31,229 nt of DNA, taken from IMG/VR virus record IMGVR_UViG_3300042335_000123, positions 1 to 31,229 of that record; one strand, written 5' to 3'. The notes below the pieces were generated by a model. The model did not search any database. It was not told the DNA's origin and saw nothing but the letters and a program-made list of their open reading frames with translations. The stretch's first letter is position 1, and every line of letters begins with the position of its first letter. Shown here piece by piece: positions 9,014 to 16,987 of this stretch. The translations under genes and the position numbers were made by a program. Origin of the DNA: a virus.

Positions 9014-10218
9014 CGTGTTGCGTATTGCTGATAGCCATATTCCATATCTATTACTAACTGCGAAGCACCATCATTGACCGACTTACGCACCTCATATGTG
9101 TTCGTGTTGATTTCAACAGGAACCAATGCACCATCCTCAACCGAATAGACCGTTGGCGATGTGATTAGTTCCTGCAACCAATCGAACTCTGCATCCGTTA
9201 GCCAATCCGAATTCAACTGAACCGATTCTTTGCTCTCTACGTGGAATGTGGTCTTGCCCCTGTTCTTGATGTTCTGCGTGAACACGCCTGATGGGAATGT
9301 GTAGTCTGTCTTTTCGAATCGCTGCCGCTCTACCGTGATTGTTTCTCGTGAAACCTTTGTGAACTGCGCAGAATCAAATCCACCCCATCTGTTTTGGAAT
9401 ACAAGGTTGTATGTCGTGTATGTGCATTCTGCATCAAGTATGTAATACGTGTATGTAAGGCTGTTGAAGTCGAAGCTGCTATCTAAAGCAGTTACCGTGT
9501 AATATGCCACGTTGTTAGTGATTATCGGTGTGCTGCCTGTTAAGGTAACAATCGTATTGTTCGCTATGTTGCCACTGCCAATCGGCACTCGCAGGAATTG
9601 ATTCATTAAGCCTGTTACCGTGTTGTTCGTGTTGGTCAGTCTGTATGTGCCAAGACCTACGCCTGCGCTATTGTATGTCGCTATATATAACGCTGCCACA
9701 TCATTGGTCTGCTCTTGTATCATATAAAGCCAAGCATACGAACCTCGTGTATGCCTGAATGTCAACGGCGTAGTAAGGAACCTTGCCGATGCGTTCTGAT
9801 TGATGCAGCGTGTCGTTGTGTCAAAGTTGATGAAGTCACGATAAGGGATGGATGCGTTCCATAGCCTTAGTGTGTCGCTCGTCACGTCAAGTGTCTGTGT
9901 CGTGCCGTATTCTTCACCCACCTTAACCTGAACGGATGCACGCATATTCGGGCAGTTGTTGAAGCCTGTATCTGCATATTCGATGTCGTGGCTGATGTAA
10001 CTATCCACAATGCGATGCAGGTCTATTGCTCCATATCCGTTCGGCATAGGCGACTTCTTGACCGTTGCCTGCAATGTGCCGTTGATGAATATCTGATATA
10101 TGTGCCTGTAACCTGTTTGCACATTGTTCGTTCCTGATACGGTAAGGAAGCACGGATTGTGTGTCGGAGCGAAGTTGTGCGTGGTCGTGTAGGGCTTGTC
10201 TATTATCGTTATTGCCAT
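9010..10218 (-). CDS. Tail structural protein, probably distal-tail-like
   Basis: A 402-residue, beta-strand-rich protein without Cys-rich or catalytic motifs. Residues 1-60 (NPCFLTVSGTNNV and HIYQIFINGTLQAT) and 275-402 (VVFQNRWGGFDSAQFTKVSRE and WLTDAEFDWLQELITSP) are similar to structural proteins found next to the large tail-tip protein in Bacteroidetes phages. The second segment, with Trp-Gly-Gly and a late WLQEL(I/L)TSP motif, is the most distinctive. Its stop overlaps the start of the tail-tip gene (ATGA), which implies coupled translation of two interacting proteins. The start follows the AT-rich leader TCTATTTAACTATATGG. Virion role is inferred from context. Confidence 0.62.
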   Translation of the reverse strand: MAITIIDKPYTTTHNFAPTHNPCFLTVSGTNNVQTGYRHIYQIFINGTLQATVKKSPMPNGYGAIDLHRIVDSYISHDIEYADTGFNNCPNMRASVQVKVGEEYGTTQTLDVTSDTLRLWNASIPYRDFINFDTTTRCINQNASARFLTTPLTFRHTRGSYAWLYMIQEQTNDVAALYIATYNSAGVGLGTYRLTNTNNTVTGLMNQFLRVPIGSGNIANNTIVTLTGSTPIITNNVAYYTVTALDSSFDFNSLTYTYYILDAECTYTTYNLVFQNRWGGFDSAQFTKVSRETITVERQRFEKTDYTFPSGVFTQNIKNRGKTTFHVESKESVQLNSDWLTDAEFDWLQELITSPTVYSVEDGALVPVEINTNTYEVRKSVNDGASQLVIDMEYGYQQYATR

Positions 10219-10237
10219 ATAGTTAAATAGAAATAAG

Positions 10238-10888
10238 TTATTGTCGTTTGAATGTGGTCAGCGCAATCTCTAACTTCTTGCCCAATCGCTTTTCGGTTTC
10301 TTCTCGCAAAGCAGTAATGCTCTGGTCGTTTATTACACTGCTGAAGAAGTTAGTCGCCCTGATACCTCTGTCAATTATCTTGTTGCGTATAGCGTATGCA
10401 ATGCTGCTGTTGATGTTGCGTACTGCTGCTCCCGATTGTGTTGTGCTTGTGCGTATCTGTATCGGCTTCTGCGCTATCCATAGTTCAAGGCTGTTCTGAA
10501 ACTTGCCGCCACTTGACTTCGGCTTCTGTGGGTAGGCGAACGGCGAATCAGCACTTTCGGGATAGGTTGACTTGCGACCTTTTACACCCTTGTCCACATA
10601 CTTCCAATAGTCGTTCATCACAAGCTGCACCGATACCGTGTTGCCTGTTTCTTCCACGTTCACCTGAACGCTGTTATATAGGCTTTGTTGCCCTGTCTTG
10701 CTCGTCGCATTCAGATTCTCTTGTACTTGACTTTTTACGGCTGTGATGAACTTGATTAGTATGTCCGTGATGCTGTCTTGTATGATTACCTGCGTGTCGC
10801 TTGTGTCCGTGATGCCGATGTCGGCTGCCTCGAACTTCGCCCACCTTTCTCTTTGTAATTTGTTTATGCCTTTCGGGATTGTTGCCAT
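10238..10888 (-). CDS. Neck or tail-completion protein, HK97 gp10-like
   Basis: A 216-residue protein with the arrangement typical of the HK97 gp10/tail-completion group: an N-terminal charged helix (KLQRERWAKFEA), a long helix (about 40-70), the strand pair TVSVQLVMNDYWKYVDKGVKG, a basic loop (KGRKSTYP) and a C-terminal helix. The YWKYVDKGVKGRKS motif is the strongest part of the assignment. Such proteins bind at the junction of head and tail. It lies between the small 41-residue gene (25-nt overlap) and the tail proteins. The precise class (tail terminator or head-tail connector) cannot be settled. Confidence 0.6.
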   Translation of the reverse strand: MATIPKGINKLQRERWAKFEAADIGITDTSDTQVIIQDSITDILIKFITAVKSQVQENLNATSKTGQQSLYNSVQVNVEETGNTVSVQLVMNDYWKYVDKGVKGRKSTYPESADSPFAYPQKPKSSGGKFQNSLELWIAQKPIQIRTSTTQSGAAVRNINSSIAYAIRNKIIDRGIRATNFFSSVINDQSITALREETEKRLGKKLEIALTTFKRQ

Positions 10889-10989
10889 TGCTTCTTTTGT
10901 TTTGCTTCATCATTCCGTGCTTTGTCAAGCCTGAATGAATAGTAATTAAAAAATTCAATTATCTGCATATCGAAGTAATAATCCCACAT
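10864..10989 (-). CDS. Small tail-region protein, 41 residues
   Basis: A short open frame fills the gap between the 208-residue gene and the gp10-like gene, with an ATG at 10989 and a TAA at 10864-10866. It encodes MWDYYFDMQIIEFFNYYSFR followed by a basic C-terminal helix (KQKKQWQQSRKA). The frame is open upstream as far as a TTG at 11016, one base behind the frame of the preceding gene. It could therefore start at TTG (50 residues) or be reached by a -1 frameshift from the preceding gene, as in tail assembly chaperone pairs. No canonical slippery heptamer was seen. It overlaps the next gene by 25 nt. Without this gene there would be an otherwise unusual 115-nt gap. Confidence 0.55.
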   Translation of the reverse strand: MWDYYFDMQIIEFFNYYSFRLDKARNDEAKQKKQWQQSRKA

Positions 10990-11003
10990 ACGCCTGTCGC
11001 TGC

Positions 11004-11630
11004 TCAGTTCTTCCAAAATAATATACCACTTCCATCTCTTCTCGTAGTTGTCGGCAGTGTTTGTTTCAACTGCTTGGTCTGTTTGTCGGCTTCCGAAACC
11101 AAATAGCTTAGTGTAGCGTCTAACAAAGCGTTGAAGTGAAGATAAAAAAAAACCGTAATCGGATAGGCAACATCAATCGTCATCTTCGCCTTAAATATGT
11201 CGGCTCGCCTTATCATATCTTCAGTGCTGTATGTCTTGCTGTCGCTCATAAAGATTGCAAGTATCTTGTGCATATTGTATATGATTTCATCCTGCGTTTT
11301 GCTTAACAATTCCAAATCTATGTACTGCGCAAGTTTCAGTTTTTCCATCTTCATCTGCAAGTTATACTTCACCCCATCGAACTTGACCTGCGTAGGGATG
11401 TGGTCTGCGCTTGGGAACTGATTGATGAATGTTATTTTGTTCATCATAAAGGCATAGTCATCCATATCCACGTTGCCGATTACTTCTTCACTCTGTCCTG
11501 TTAGCACTGCAAGTATCTTGATGTCCTTTTCCAATACCAAGCCATCAGGCATCTTCAGTATCGCATATATCTCTTGGAACTTGCCTATGCTGATGTCGCT
11601 CCAGTCTGTCGGTAGGGTTATTCGTATCAT
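11004..11630 (-). CDS. Unknown protein after the large terminase, possible tail assembly chaperone
   Basis: A 208-residue soluble protein, taking the ATG at 11630, which overlaps the TerL stop as ATGA. An upstream ATG at 11672 would add 14 residues inside terL and is less likely. The N-terminus reads MIRITLPTDWSDISIGKFQE, followed by a mostly helical protein with the segment DIKILAVLTGQSEEVIGNVD. This layout (beta strand, then an I-x-L-G-K-F-Q-E-like helix, then a D-x-x-L-L-T-G motif) is common in proteins next to tail genes of Bacteroidetes phages. The C-terminal tail is basic and Thr-rich. A chaperone role is inferred from position and the small overlapping frame behind it. Confidence 0.5.
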   Translation of the reverse strand: MIRITLPTDWSDISIGKFQEIYAILKMPDGLVLEKDIKILAVLTGQSEEVIGNVDMDDYAFMMNKITFINQFPSADHIPTQVKFDGVKYNLQMKMEKLKLAQYIDLELLSKTQDEIIYNMHKILAIFMSDSKTYSTEDMIRRADIFKAKMTIDVAYPITVFFYLHFNALLDATLSYLVSEADKQTKQLKQTLPTTTRRDGSGILFWKN

Positions 11631-12799
11631 CGGAATAAAGTTACTTTGTTTAATTGTCTCGTTAGCCTGCAATGGTTAGCAAGTGCAAGGGCGCACACCG
11701 TATCATCGTGCATCCCATCGGGCGCAGAATATCGCACACCACGTGCGCTGTATGTGTATTCGAATGATTCCATTTCTTCTTGCATTACCCCACTTAAAAT
11801 AGAAACCTCACGCTTTTGTACCGATGTAGCCAGCTCCAACATTATCTGCTGCTTCGATTCTGATGTGAACTTGAACCCCTCTGCGTTTGGACAAATTTTG
11901 ACCAATTCTTCGACAATCGGGTCGCCGACACCAGTGCTATCTATCAATGCAGGTGTGGTGCCGATTAGCATCTTCAGTATTGCAGTGGTGCTGCTCCAAT
12001 CCTTTTGAAAACGCTCGAAGTACGCTATGCTGCCGTTCTGATGTAGTCCGACGATGCAGGTGTAGTCGCTCGACTTAGCAAGGTCAACGCCGTAGAAGTG
12101 TACGTTGGTGGCGTATGGTTTATTCTGTATCTGTTTTCGTATGTGTTCAAGTCCGAATGGGTTGGCTGTGTTGTCGTTGAACTCGGCAAGGTACTCCTGA
12201 TTGAATGCGATGTCGGGCAGGTCTTTACGTGCTGCTTCAATTTCGTCTTTGTCGATAAATGGATTTGTTGATGTCGGCATTTTGAATGAAGCCCAGTCGT
12301 TATCCGCTTGTCCTTTTGCGTATAACTTGTAAAAGTCATTTTTGCCTTTCGGTGTGGATAGCATCCAACCATCGCCACGCATATCTGTTAGTGTTGGTCT
12401 GATGCTTTCAGTCCATAGCTGCCATAGGTTCTTCGCATAGGCTGCTTCATCCACAATAGCTAACTTGTATTTTCTTGAACGACCTGCAAGTGGATTGTCA
12501 AGTGTCCAGAACTCGATGCTGCCACCTGTTAGCAATTCAATTATCTGATTGTCGTGCTTCCGTTTGATTATCGGATAAAGCCTGCTGTATAGTTCTTTGA
12601 AAGTGCCTTCGAGTAGCTTGTATGTCGGCGTGAAATATCCGACTGGCGCATTCTCTTTCATTGCGCAATTAATCATCAACCTTGTTGCAAGGTATGACTT
12701 ACCCCATCGCCTGCCGCAGTTTAATACGTTAAATCGCTTGGCTTCATTCAGCACCTGTATCTGTGCTGCGTGCGGCTTCGGTCGGCGTATCGTCGTCAT
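11627..12799 (-). CDS. terL: Terminase large subunit
   Basis: A 390-residue packaging motor. The ATPase domain has the Walker A-like motif CGRRWGKS (28-35), Walker B LAIVDEA (113-119) with the catalytic Glu118, and the coupling motif STPKG (148-152). The nuclease domain has the RNase H-type acidic residues Asp239 in YGVDLAKSSDY, Asp287 in LIDSTGVGD and Asp365/366 in HDDTVCALALA. All elements needed to pump and cut DNA are present, although the protein is shorter than most TerL proteins (about 450-600 residues). It overlaps terS by 56 nt; no better start is found because the Walker A motif is already near the N-terminus. Confidence 0.93.
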   Translation of the reverse strand: MTTIRRPKPHAAQIQVLNEAKRFNVLNCGRRWGKSYLATRLMINCAMKENAPVGYFTPTYKLLEGTFKELYSRLYPIIKRKHDNQIIELLTGGSIEFWTLDNPLAGRSRKYKLAIVDEAAYAKNLWQLWTESIRPTLTDMRGDGWMLSTPKGKNDFYKLYAKGQADNDWASFKMPTSTNPFIDKDEIEAARKDLPDIAFNQEYLAEFNDNTANPFGLEHIRKQIQNKPYATNVHFYGVDLAKSSDYTCIVGLHQNGSIAYFERFQKDWSSTTAILKMLIGTTPALIDSTGVGDPIVEELVKICPNAEGFKFTSESKQQIMLELATSVQKREVSILSGVMQEEMESFEYTYSARGVRYSAPDGMHDDTVCALALANHCRLTRQLNKVTLFR

Positions 12800-13142
12800 C
12801 TATTAGTCGGATTGTCATTTCGGTCTTCACGTCTGCATTCTCTCTCGGCTTACCATATACCCTTGTCAGTAATGTTTCAAGCGAATACAAGCTGCCTTTT
12901 TCAATGCTCTTGCGAATAGCTGCTGCAATAGTTTTTTCAAGCACGGTTGCCTTTGGGTTATCCCATACCGACTTCAACTCTTCCATATCCATTGCCATCA
13001 TTACTTGTATGGTGTCGTTTATCTCGGATAGTTTATAGCCCTGCTCTTTAAGTAGGCTTACATACTTACGTGGTCTGCCGTTTGGGTTGCCTGACTGCCC
13101 TTTCTTGAATTTATGCGGCTCTATGTTTTCAGCTTTCGGCAT
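12744..13142 (-). CDS. terS: Terminase small subunit-like DNA-binding protein
   Basis: A 132-residue protein starting MPKAENIEPHKFKKGQSGNP with the basic motif FKKGQSGNPNGRPRK, which is typical of a family of small terminase-like proteins encoded before terL. A helical core (about 30-105) would form the oligomerisation unit, and the C-terminal tail is acidic (IDDDDTPTEA), probably to contact TerL. It recognises phage DNA for packaging. It overlaps the Mom-like gene by 14 nt upstream and terL by 56 nt downstream, so it is translated as part of the same run. The assignment is by motif and position. Confidence 0.75.
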   Translation of the reverse strand: MPKAENIEPHKFKKGQSGNPNGRPRKYVSLLKEQGYKLSEINDTIQVMMAMDMEELKSVWDNPKATVLEKTIAAAIRKSIEKGSLYSLETLLTRVYGKPRENADVKTEMTIRLIDDDDTPTEAARSTDTGAE

Positions 13143-13908
13143 CGTTGTTATTTCGCTGTTTTATTTGAGCGGCAAGGTCGCTCCGAACGCCATCACCCGA
13201 CTGGAAGCCGGGCGCACTACCTTGTGCTATTGCCGCATTTTTACGCTCTTTCAAAGATACTTTTTTGCCTTTATACATTCCTGCCCCCATTTCATCTATT
13301 TTGCTAAATGGTAATATCGGCACGGTTATTTTGCAAGTTTTGTCAATTAGGTAAATATATCTTAATTGAAAACCATTTAGATATTTAAATTCTTTAGGTG
13401 CTGCCGCTTTGCCGTTATTATTTAATATATGTTTTCCCTTTTGAAATGTAAAATCTGAAACAACTTTGCCATTCAATACACCCAAAGTTTGATTTATTTT
13501 TATTGATGTTAAATTAAAACCACTTGCACGATATATTGTACCATCTCCGCATTGTGTTCCATCGCTAAAACTTAATATCCATTTAATATGTGATGCATTT
13601 TTTTTAATTAACTTAATAGTAATTGCAATGCATCTGCTTTCACTATATTTTGGCAAATAATTATCAAATGCCATTCTGTTCAATTCAAGCATATCATTCC
13701 ATCCAGTGTTAGTTACTAATTGTAAAACTTTTCTTTTGTCCATTGGACTACCATAACTTAAAACTCCGTGAAGTTTATCATCAAGGAAGCATCCGAAATG
13801 AAGACTGCTATTTGGAACGCATTTTCCTGAATAATGGTGCTGCTTTACAAACTCATTTGCAATTTTACTTGGTATTACTTTTACGATTATTTCCTTTGCC
13901 CTGCCCAT
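13129..13908 (-). CDS. Mom-like DNA adenine modification protein (GNAT-type fold)
   Basis: A 259-residue protein with the pattern of the phage Mu Mom family: FVKQHHYSGKC (20-30), then CFLDDKLHGVLSYGSP (40-55), ELNRMAF (75-81), YSESR (88-92) and SFSDGTQCGDGTIYRASGF (113-131). In Mu, Mom adds a carbamoylmethyl group to adenine N6, which protects phage DNA from many restriction enzymes. The core appears complete. The C-terminal 60 residues (GAGMYKGKKVSLKERKNAA and GFQSGDGVRSDLAAQ) form a basic tail that may bind DNA. The gene body from about 13300 to 13900 is more AT-rich than its neighbours, a sign of recent acquisition. A ParB-like gene overlaps it by 22 nt. An N-acyltransferase acting on another substrate is the main alternative. 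Confidence 0.68.
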   Translation of the reverse strand: MGRAKEIIVKVIPSKIANEFVKQHHYSGKCVPNSSLHFGCFLDDKLHGVLSYGSPMDKRKVLQLVTNTGWNDMLELNRMAFDNYLPKYSESRCIAITIKLIKKNASHIKWILSFSDGTQCGDGTIYRASGFNLTSIKINQTLGVLNGKVVSDFTFQKGKHILNNNGKAAAPKEFKYLNGFQLRYIYLIDKTCKITVPILPFSKIDEMGAGMYKGKKVSLKERKNAAIAQGSAPGFQSGDGVRSDLAAQIKQRNNNDAES

Positions 13909-14501
13909 TGCATTATGATTAAATAAAGTGCGTTGCCGTTGCTGTTTTCGTTGCCCATTGTTTCGGCATACTTATACTCTTCCGTTTCTTTAATATCCTG
14001 AATAGCGTTTTTTATTTGCTCTGCCTGTTCATCAGCCAAAGTAAAAGTCATTTGTTGAAATGGTGCTTTGTCGCCATCAGGTAAAGTAAAATCAGTGCCC
14101 AATCCGTCTGCACTTAAATCAAACCCCGGCACATCCAACCCCCACTCATTAAGCTGTTCCGTATCCCAATCATTAGCCAACTGCTCCCACTCCCATTCAC
14201 CATAGCCGATGTTATCCTTTATCACAAACTCCCTGCGCCTTTCTTCTGTCCAGTCGTCTGCCATCATTACGTATGTGCTTGGTATCTCTTTGAATTTCAA
14301 CTCCTGCAATGCCTTTAACCGCATATTGCCACCAAGTGGATAGATACTGCCATCCACATCTGTTACGCACACCATTGGTCGCTTTTCCATCATCTCGGGA
14401 AACTCCTGCAACGACTGAACCAACTTCTTGAACTTGTCATCCTTTATGATGCGTGGATTGTTCGGGTTCGGTTTAATCTTTGATAGTTTTATTTTACTCA
14501 T
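13887..14501 (-). CDS. ParB/Srx-domain protein
   Basis: A 204-residue protein. Residues 1-85 form a ParB N-terminal-like domain: LSKIKPNPNNPRIIKDDKF, then SLQEFPEMMEKRPMVC, and the signature GGNMRLKAL (57-65) that in ParB-like proteins binds a nucleotide and DNA. The remainder (RREFVIKDNIGYGEWEWEQL, then an acidic, helical C-terminus) matches phage ParB-like proteins that accompany DNA-modification genes. Its role is probably to target or load a partner on phage DNA. It overlaps the Mom-like gene by 22 nt and follows the NeuD-like gene after 2 nt, so the two modules are translationally joined. It is distinct from the ParB domain fused to a methyltransferase at 24708-25841. Confidence 0.78.
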   Translation of the reverse strand: MSKIKLSKIKPNPNNPRIIKDDKFKKLVQSLQEFPEMMEKRPMVCVTDVDGSIYPLGGNMRLKALQELKFKEIPSTYVMMADDWTEERRREFVIKDNIGYGEWEWEQLANDWDTEQLNEWGLDVPGFDLSADGLGTDFTLPDGDKAPFQQMTFTLADEQAEQIKNAIQDIKETEEYKYAETMGNENSNGNALYLIIMQWAGQRK

Positions 14502-14503
14502 AT

Positions 14504-15079
14504 CTATTTTATTTTTTTTGCTGGTACTCCTGCGTAAACACCTGATTCAGTTATATCGTTCAACACCACCGCCCCTGCTCCTATCGTCACCCCATCGCAT
14601 ATATGTACGCCCTCACGTATCACTGCGTTTGTACCAATATAGACACAATCACCTATCACGCAATAACCACTTACCCGTGCTCCCGGTGCAAGCGTTACAT
14701 AATTGCCAATCACACAATCGTGACCGATGTCTGAATGTAAGTTCATATGCAGATGCCTGCCCGCAATTACGTTAGTGGTTATCACTGCATAAGGGCATAG
14801 TATCATCCCATTGTTGTAGCTTGAAGTCATCGCTGTCTTATGGATGATGCGGTCATAGTTCTGATTTCTCGGCATCTCTTTCACCAACTGCATACGAACG
14901 GTCGGATTGCCTATTGCAATTACCGTTGGCATATCTGTTGGCAACGTGGATAGTGGCAGTTCGTCATTGCATAGGTTATCACTTACGTAGAATGCGATGT
15001 GGTTATACCCCGAATATTTCGCCCACTGCTCTACTTCCCGACCGAAGCCACCCGAACCAACTATCGCAAGGCTATTCAT
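14504..15079 (-). CDS. NeuD/PglD-type sugar O/N-acyltransferase, left-handed beta-helix
   Basis: A 191-residue protein when started at the ATG at 15079 (MNSLAIVGSGGFGREVEQ), which overlaps the aminotransferase stop by 8 nt. An ATG at 15148 is in frame but lies deep inside the preceding gene. The N-terminus is the Rossmann-like unit of the NeuD/PglD family (AIVGSGGFGREV). From about residue 85 on, hexapeptide repeats form a left-handed beta-helix (IIHKTAMTSSYNNGMILCPY and similar), with the catalytic-type His in HSDIGHDCVIGNYVTL. The family transfers acetyl groups from acetyl-CoA to sugars, often an amino group made by a DegT enzyme. The neighbouring gene is such an enzyme, so the pair could make an N-acylated amino sugar. 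The sugar itself is not known. Confidence 0.82.
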   Translation of the reverse strand: MNSLAIVGSGGFGREVEQWAKYSGYNHIAFYVSDNLCNDELPLSTLPTDMPTVIAIGNPTVRMQLVKEMPRNQNYDRIIHKTAMTSSYNNGMILCPYAVITTNVIAGRHLHMNLHSDIGHDCVIGNYVTLAPGARVSGYCVIGDCVYIGTNAVIREGVHICDGVTIGAGAVVLNDITESGVYAGVPAKKIK

Positions 15080-15707
15080 AATATACTGCGAATTTAGACA
15101 AATCAGGATAAGGCAAGCTGATGTCGGGCATTTCCTTTGCCGTGCCATCCAAGTTGTAAAACTGCTGCATATCTCGTACGCCCTTTGCTGCTATTTCAGG
15201 TAACAGATAAAAGTTCCAACCAAGCATCTCGAATGTATCTACATGGTAGCTGCATTCACCCCTGCCGCTGAACCTCGCACGCTTGAACCAATTATATGCG
15301 TAAAAATTGTCAGTCAGTATCGCCCCTGCCTTTCCAAGTTTTAGATGCTTGTATGGTCCTGTAAATGATAGGCATTGATACTGATGTTCTCGATACATAC
15401 CTGCTGTAAATCGCAATGCTGAATCCCAAACCGAACTGCCTATAAGCTGATATTCGCCAGTCAATATTCTTTCGCTTTCAATGAAGTTCACCTTATTACC
15501 TGAATGTATGATTGCACAAGGCACTGATGGATAAGTGTGCTTTGGTATGCTGATTGTCTTGTTGACTACCTTACCCATATGCTTTTCATACATCAGCGCA
15601 AGAAATAACGCATTGCTTTGATTATCTACTGCCACTGCATATGGTGAACCTGTGTATTCGCATAGCTTCCTTTCAAATTCTGCTGTGATGTCGTATATTG
15701 ATGTCAT
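15072..15707 (-). CDS. Half-length DegT/DnrJ-type aminotransferase-like protein
   Basis: A 211-residue protein. It has the features of the N-terminal large domain of the DegT/ArnB/PglE sugar aminotransferases: a phosphate-binding segment AVDNQSNALFLAL (26-38), a WDSALRF segment (94-100) in the place of the usual EDxAQ region, and the PLP-lysine region CLSFTGPYKHLKLGKAGAI (112-130), in which Lys120 is the likely Schiff-base lysine. Full-length family members have about 360-400 residues. The C-terminal small domain is missing and the next gene begins immediately, so this is a compact version, not a sequencing break in an obvious sense. Position beside a NeuD-type acyltransferase suggests that it aminates a nucleotide sugar or serves as a binding protein. 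Confidence 0.65.
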   Translation of the reverse strand: MTSIYDITAEFERKLCEYTGSPYAVAVDNQSNALFLALMYEKHMGKVVNKTISIPKHTYPSVPCAIIHSGNKVNFIESERILTGEYQLIGSSVWDSALRFTAGMYREHQYQCLSFTGPYKHLKLGKAGAILTDNFYAYNWFKRARFSGRGECSYHVDTFEMLGWNFYLLPEIAAKGVRDMQQFYNLDGTAKEMPDISLPYPDLSKFAVYYE

Positions 15708-16987
15708 TGCCTTGCTTTTATGAAGTCATCGAAACTGCCATCATAGCCCTTATGTGCATACTCCCACTTGTATTGTCGGTATAGTGGGTTCACCTCTTCT
15801 ACGTTGTTTATTTGATTTTCAAAATAGTTATTCAGATACCCTATTCTGTTTATGTTGTTCCAATGCTTGAACATAGTGCTTTCAAGACCGCCATAGTATT
15901 TTTTTGGCTCTTCAAGTCCACCGATATGCCTTAAAAACTTCAAGTCAGCACACGATATTGACTGCGTACACGCCTGCGTTGGTTGCCAAATCTCATAGTT
16001 CATATAGTGCCACTGATGATAGCCACGCTCAATCATTTCACGCCTGCATATGTCGAACATAAGGCATAAGTATTTCACATTCTCGTGCTGTATCACATCC
16101 ATCATTGCCGCATCCCACCCTTGCGTTACAGGGAACGAATCACAATCGTATAGAATAGCATAGTCATAGTTCAGTGTGTTTATCAGTTCGTTATAGCCTG
16201 CTGACAACCCTCTGTTGTATCGCTCACCGATAATGGTTATGTTGTATTTGCTTTTAAGCATTTCAACCATCTCAACGGTCAGGAATGGATAGGCATTGTC
16301 CACTGCATATATGGGCAGGTTAAGTGTATTCGTGTTCCTCAACTGCTGCATACTGCGGTCAATGATTTCATATTCATTGTATAGCAGTGTGAATATCGCC
16401 TGCGTTTTTATTTTCTTGCGTACAACAAATTCATTGCCGTACTGACCAAGCACATCATATTCTTGAAAGTTTATTGCATCTACGGCAGGTCTAACTTCAG
16501 GGCTGTATAGGTGGTCGTTGTAATCATCAAAGACTATGTAGCCGCCATCAGATACCATCTTGCTGTATAGCTTAAAGTCGTTTTGCACTCCTGCATAGGA
16601 ATGGTCGCCATCAATGAATAGAATGTCAATCTTATCGCCGTTTAGCAGTTCCTTTACTATATTGGCTGTGGATGGGTATTGTGAATTGGCTTCGATGTAT
16701 TGATAGCTGTTGTTATGTTTATTCAATCTGCTTACGTTGTCCATCACTCGCTCCTTAGGTATCGGACCGCCCAAGTCTATTGATATGACATTCGTATTGG
16801 GTCGCTGCAACATCAAACACGCTGAACCGCCTGCATAACAACCTATCTCTACATAGTTCAACTGCCTGCCATTATCATATGAATTAGCAATGTCGAATAA
16901 AATATGGTATTGCAGATGAAAGGTTTCATTGTTTATTGCGGCTGCAATCTGTTTTGTCAGTTCGAGCGATTCTGTCGTGATATTCAT
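15704..16987 (-). CDS. SAM methyltransferase fused to a GT2-type glycosyltransferase
   Basis: A 427-residue two-domain protein. Residues about 30-190 are a class I methyltransferase of the Methyltransf_24 type: YVEIGCYAGGSA (45-56, SAM loop), SIDLGG (69-74), LFIDGDHSY (123-131) and YIVFDDYND (150-158). Residues about 195-427 are a GT-A fold: FTLLYNEYEIIDRSM, AVDN (228-231), RYNRGLSAGYNELI (256-269) and the metal-binding DCDSF (281-285). Methyltransferases of this type act on sugar hydroxyls, so the protein could add and methylate one sugar. It overlaps both neighbours by ATGA. The fusion is intact, with no stop or frameshift between the halves. Confidence 0.82.
   Translation of the reverse strand: MNITTESLELTKQIAAAINNETFHLQYHILFDIANSYDNGRQLNYVEIGCYAGGSACLMLQRPNTNVISIDLGGPIPKERVMDNVSRLNKHNNSYQYIEANSQYPSTANIVKELLNGDKIDILFIDGDHSYAGVQNDFKLYSKMVSDGGYIVFDDYNDHLYSPEVRPAVDAINFQEYDVLGQYGNEFVVRKKIKTQAIFTLLYNEYEIIDRSMQQLRNTNTLNLPIYAVDNAYPFLTVEMVEMLKSKYNITIIGERYNRGLSAGYNELINTLNYDYAILYDCDSFPVTQGWDAAMMDVIQHENVKYLCLMFDICRREMIERGYHQWHYMNYEIWQPTQACTQSISCADLKFLRHIGGLEEPKKYYGGLESTMFKHWNNINRIGYLNNYFENQINNVEEVNPLYRQYKWEYAHKGYDGSFDDFIKARQ

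Noticed and set aside
10980-11030. Canonical -1 slippery heptamer at the end of the 208-residue gene
   Set aside because: The sequence around the stop (ATTATTTTGG) does not fit X-XXY-YYZ in the reading frame. Frameshifting stays possible but is not supported by this motif.
15148-15148. Upstream ATG as start of the acyltransferase
   Set aside because: It would overlap the aminotransferase gene by 77 nt and add residues with no family match. The NeuD-like sequence starts at the ATG at 15079, with an 8-nt overlap.
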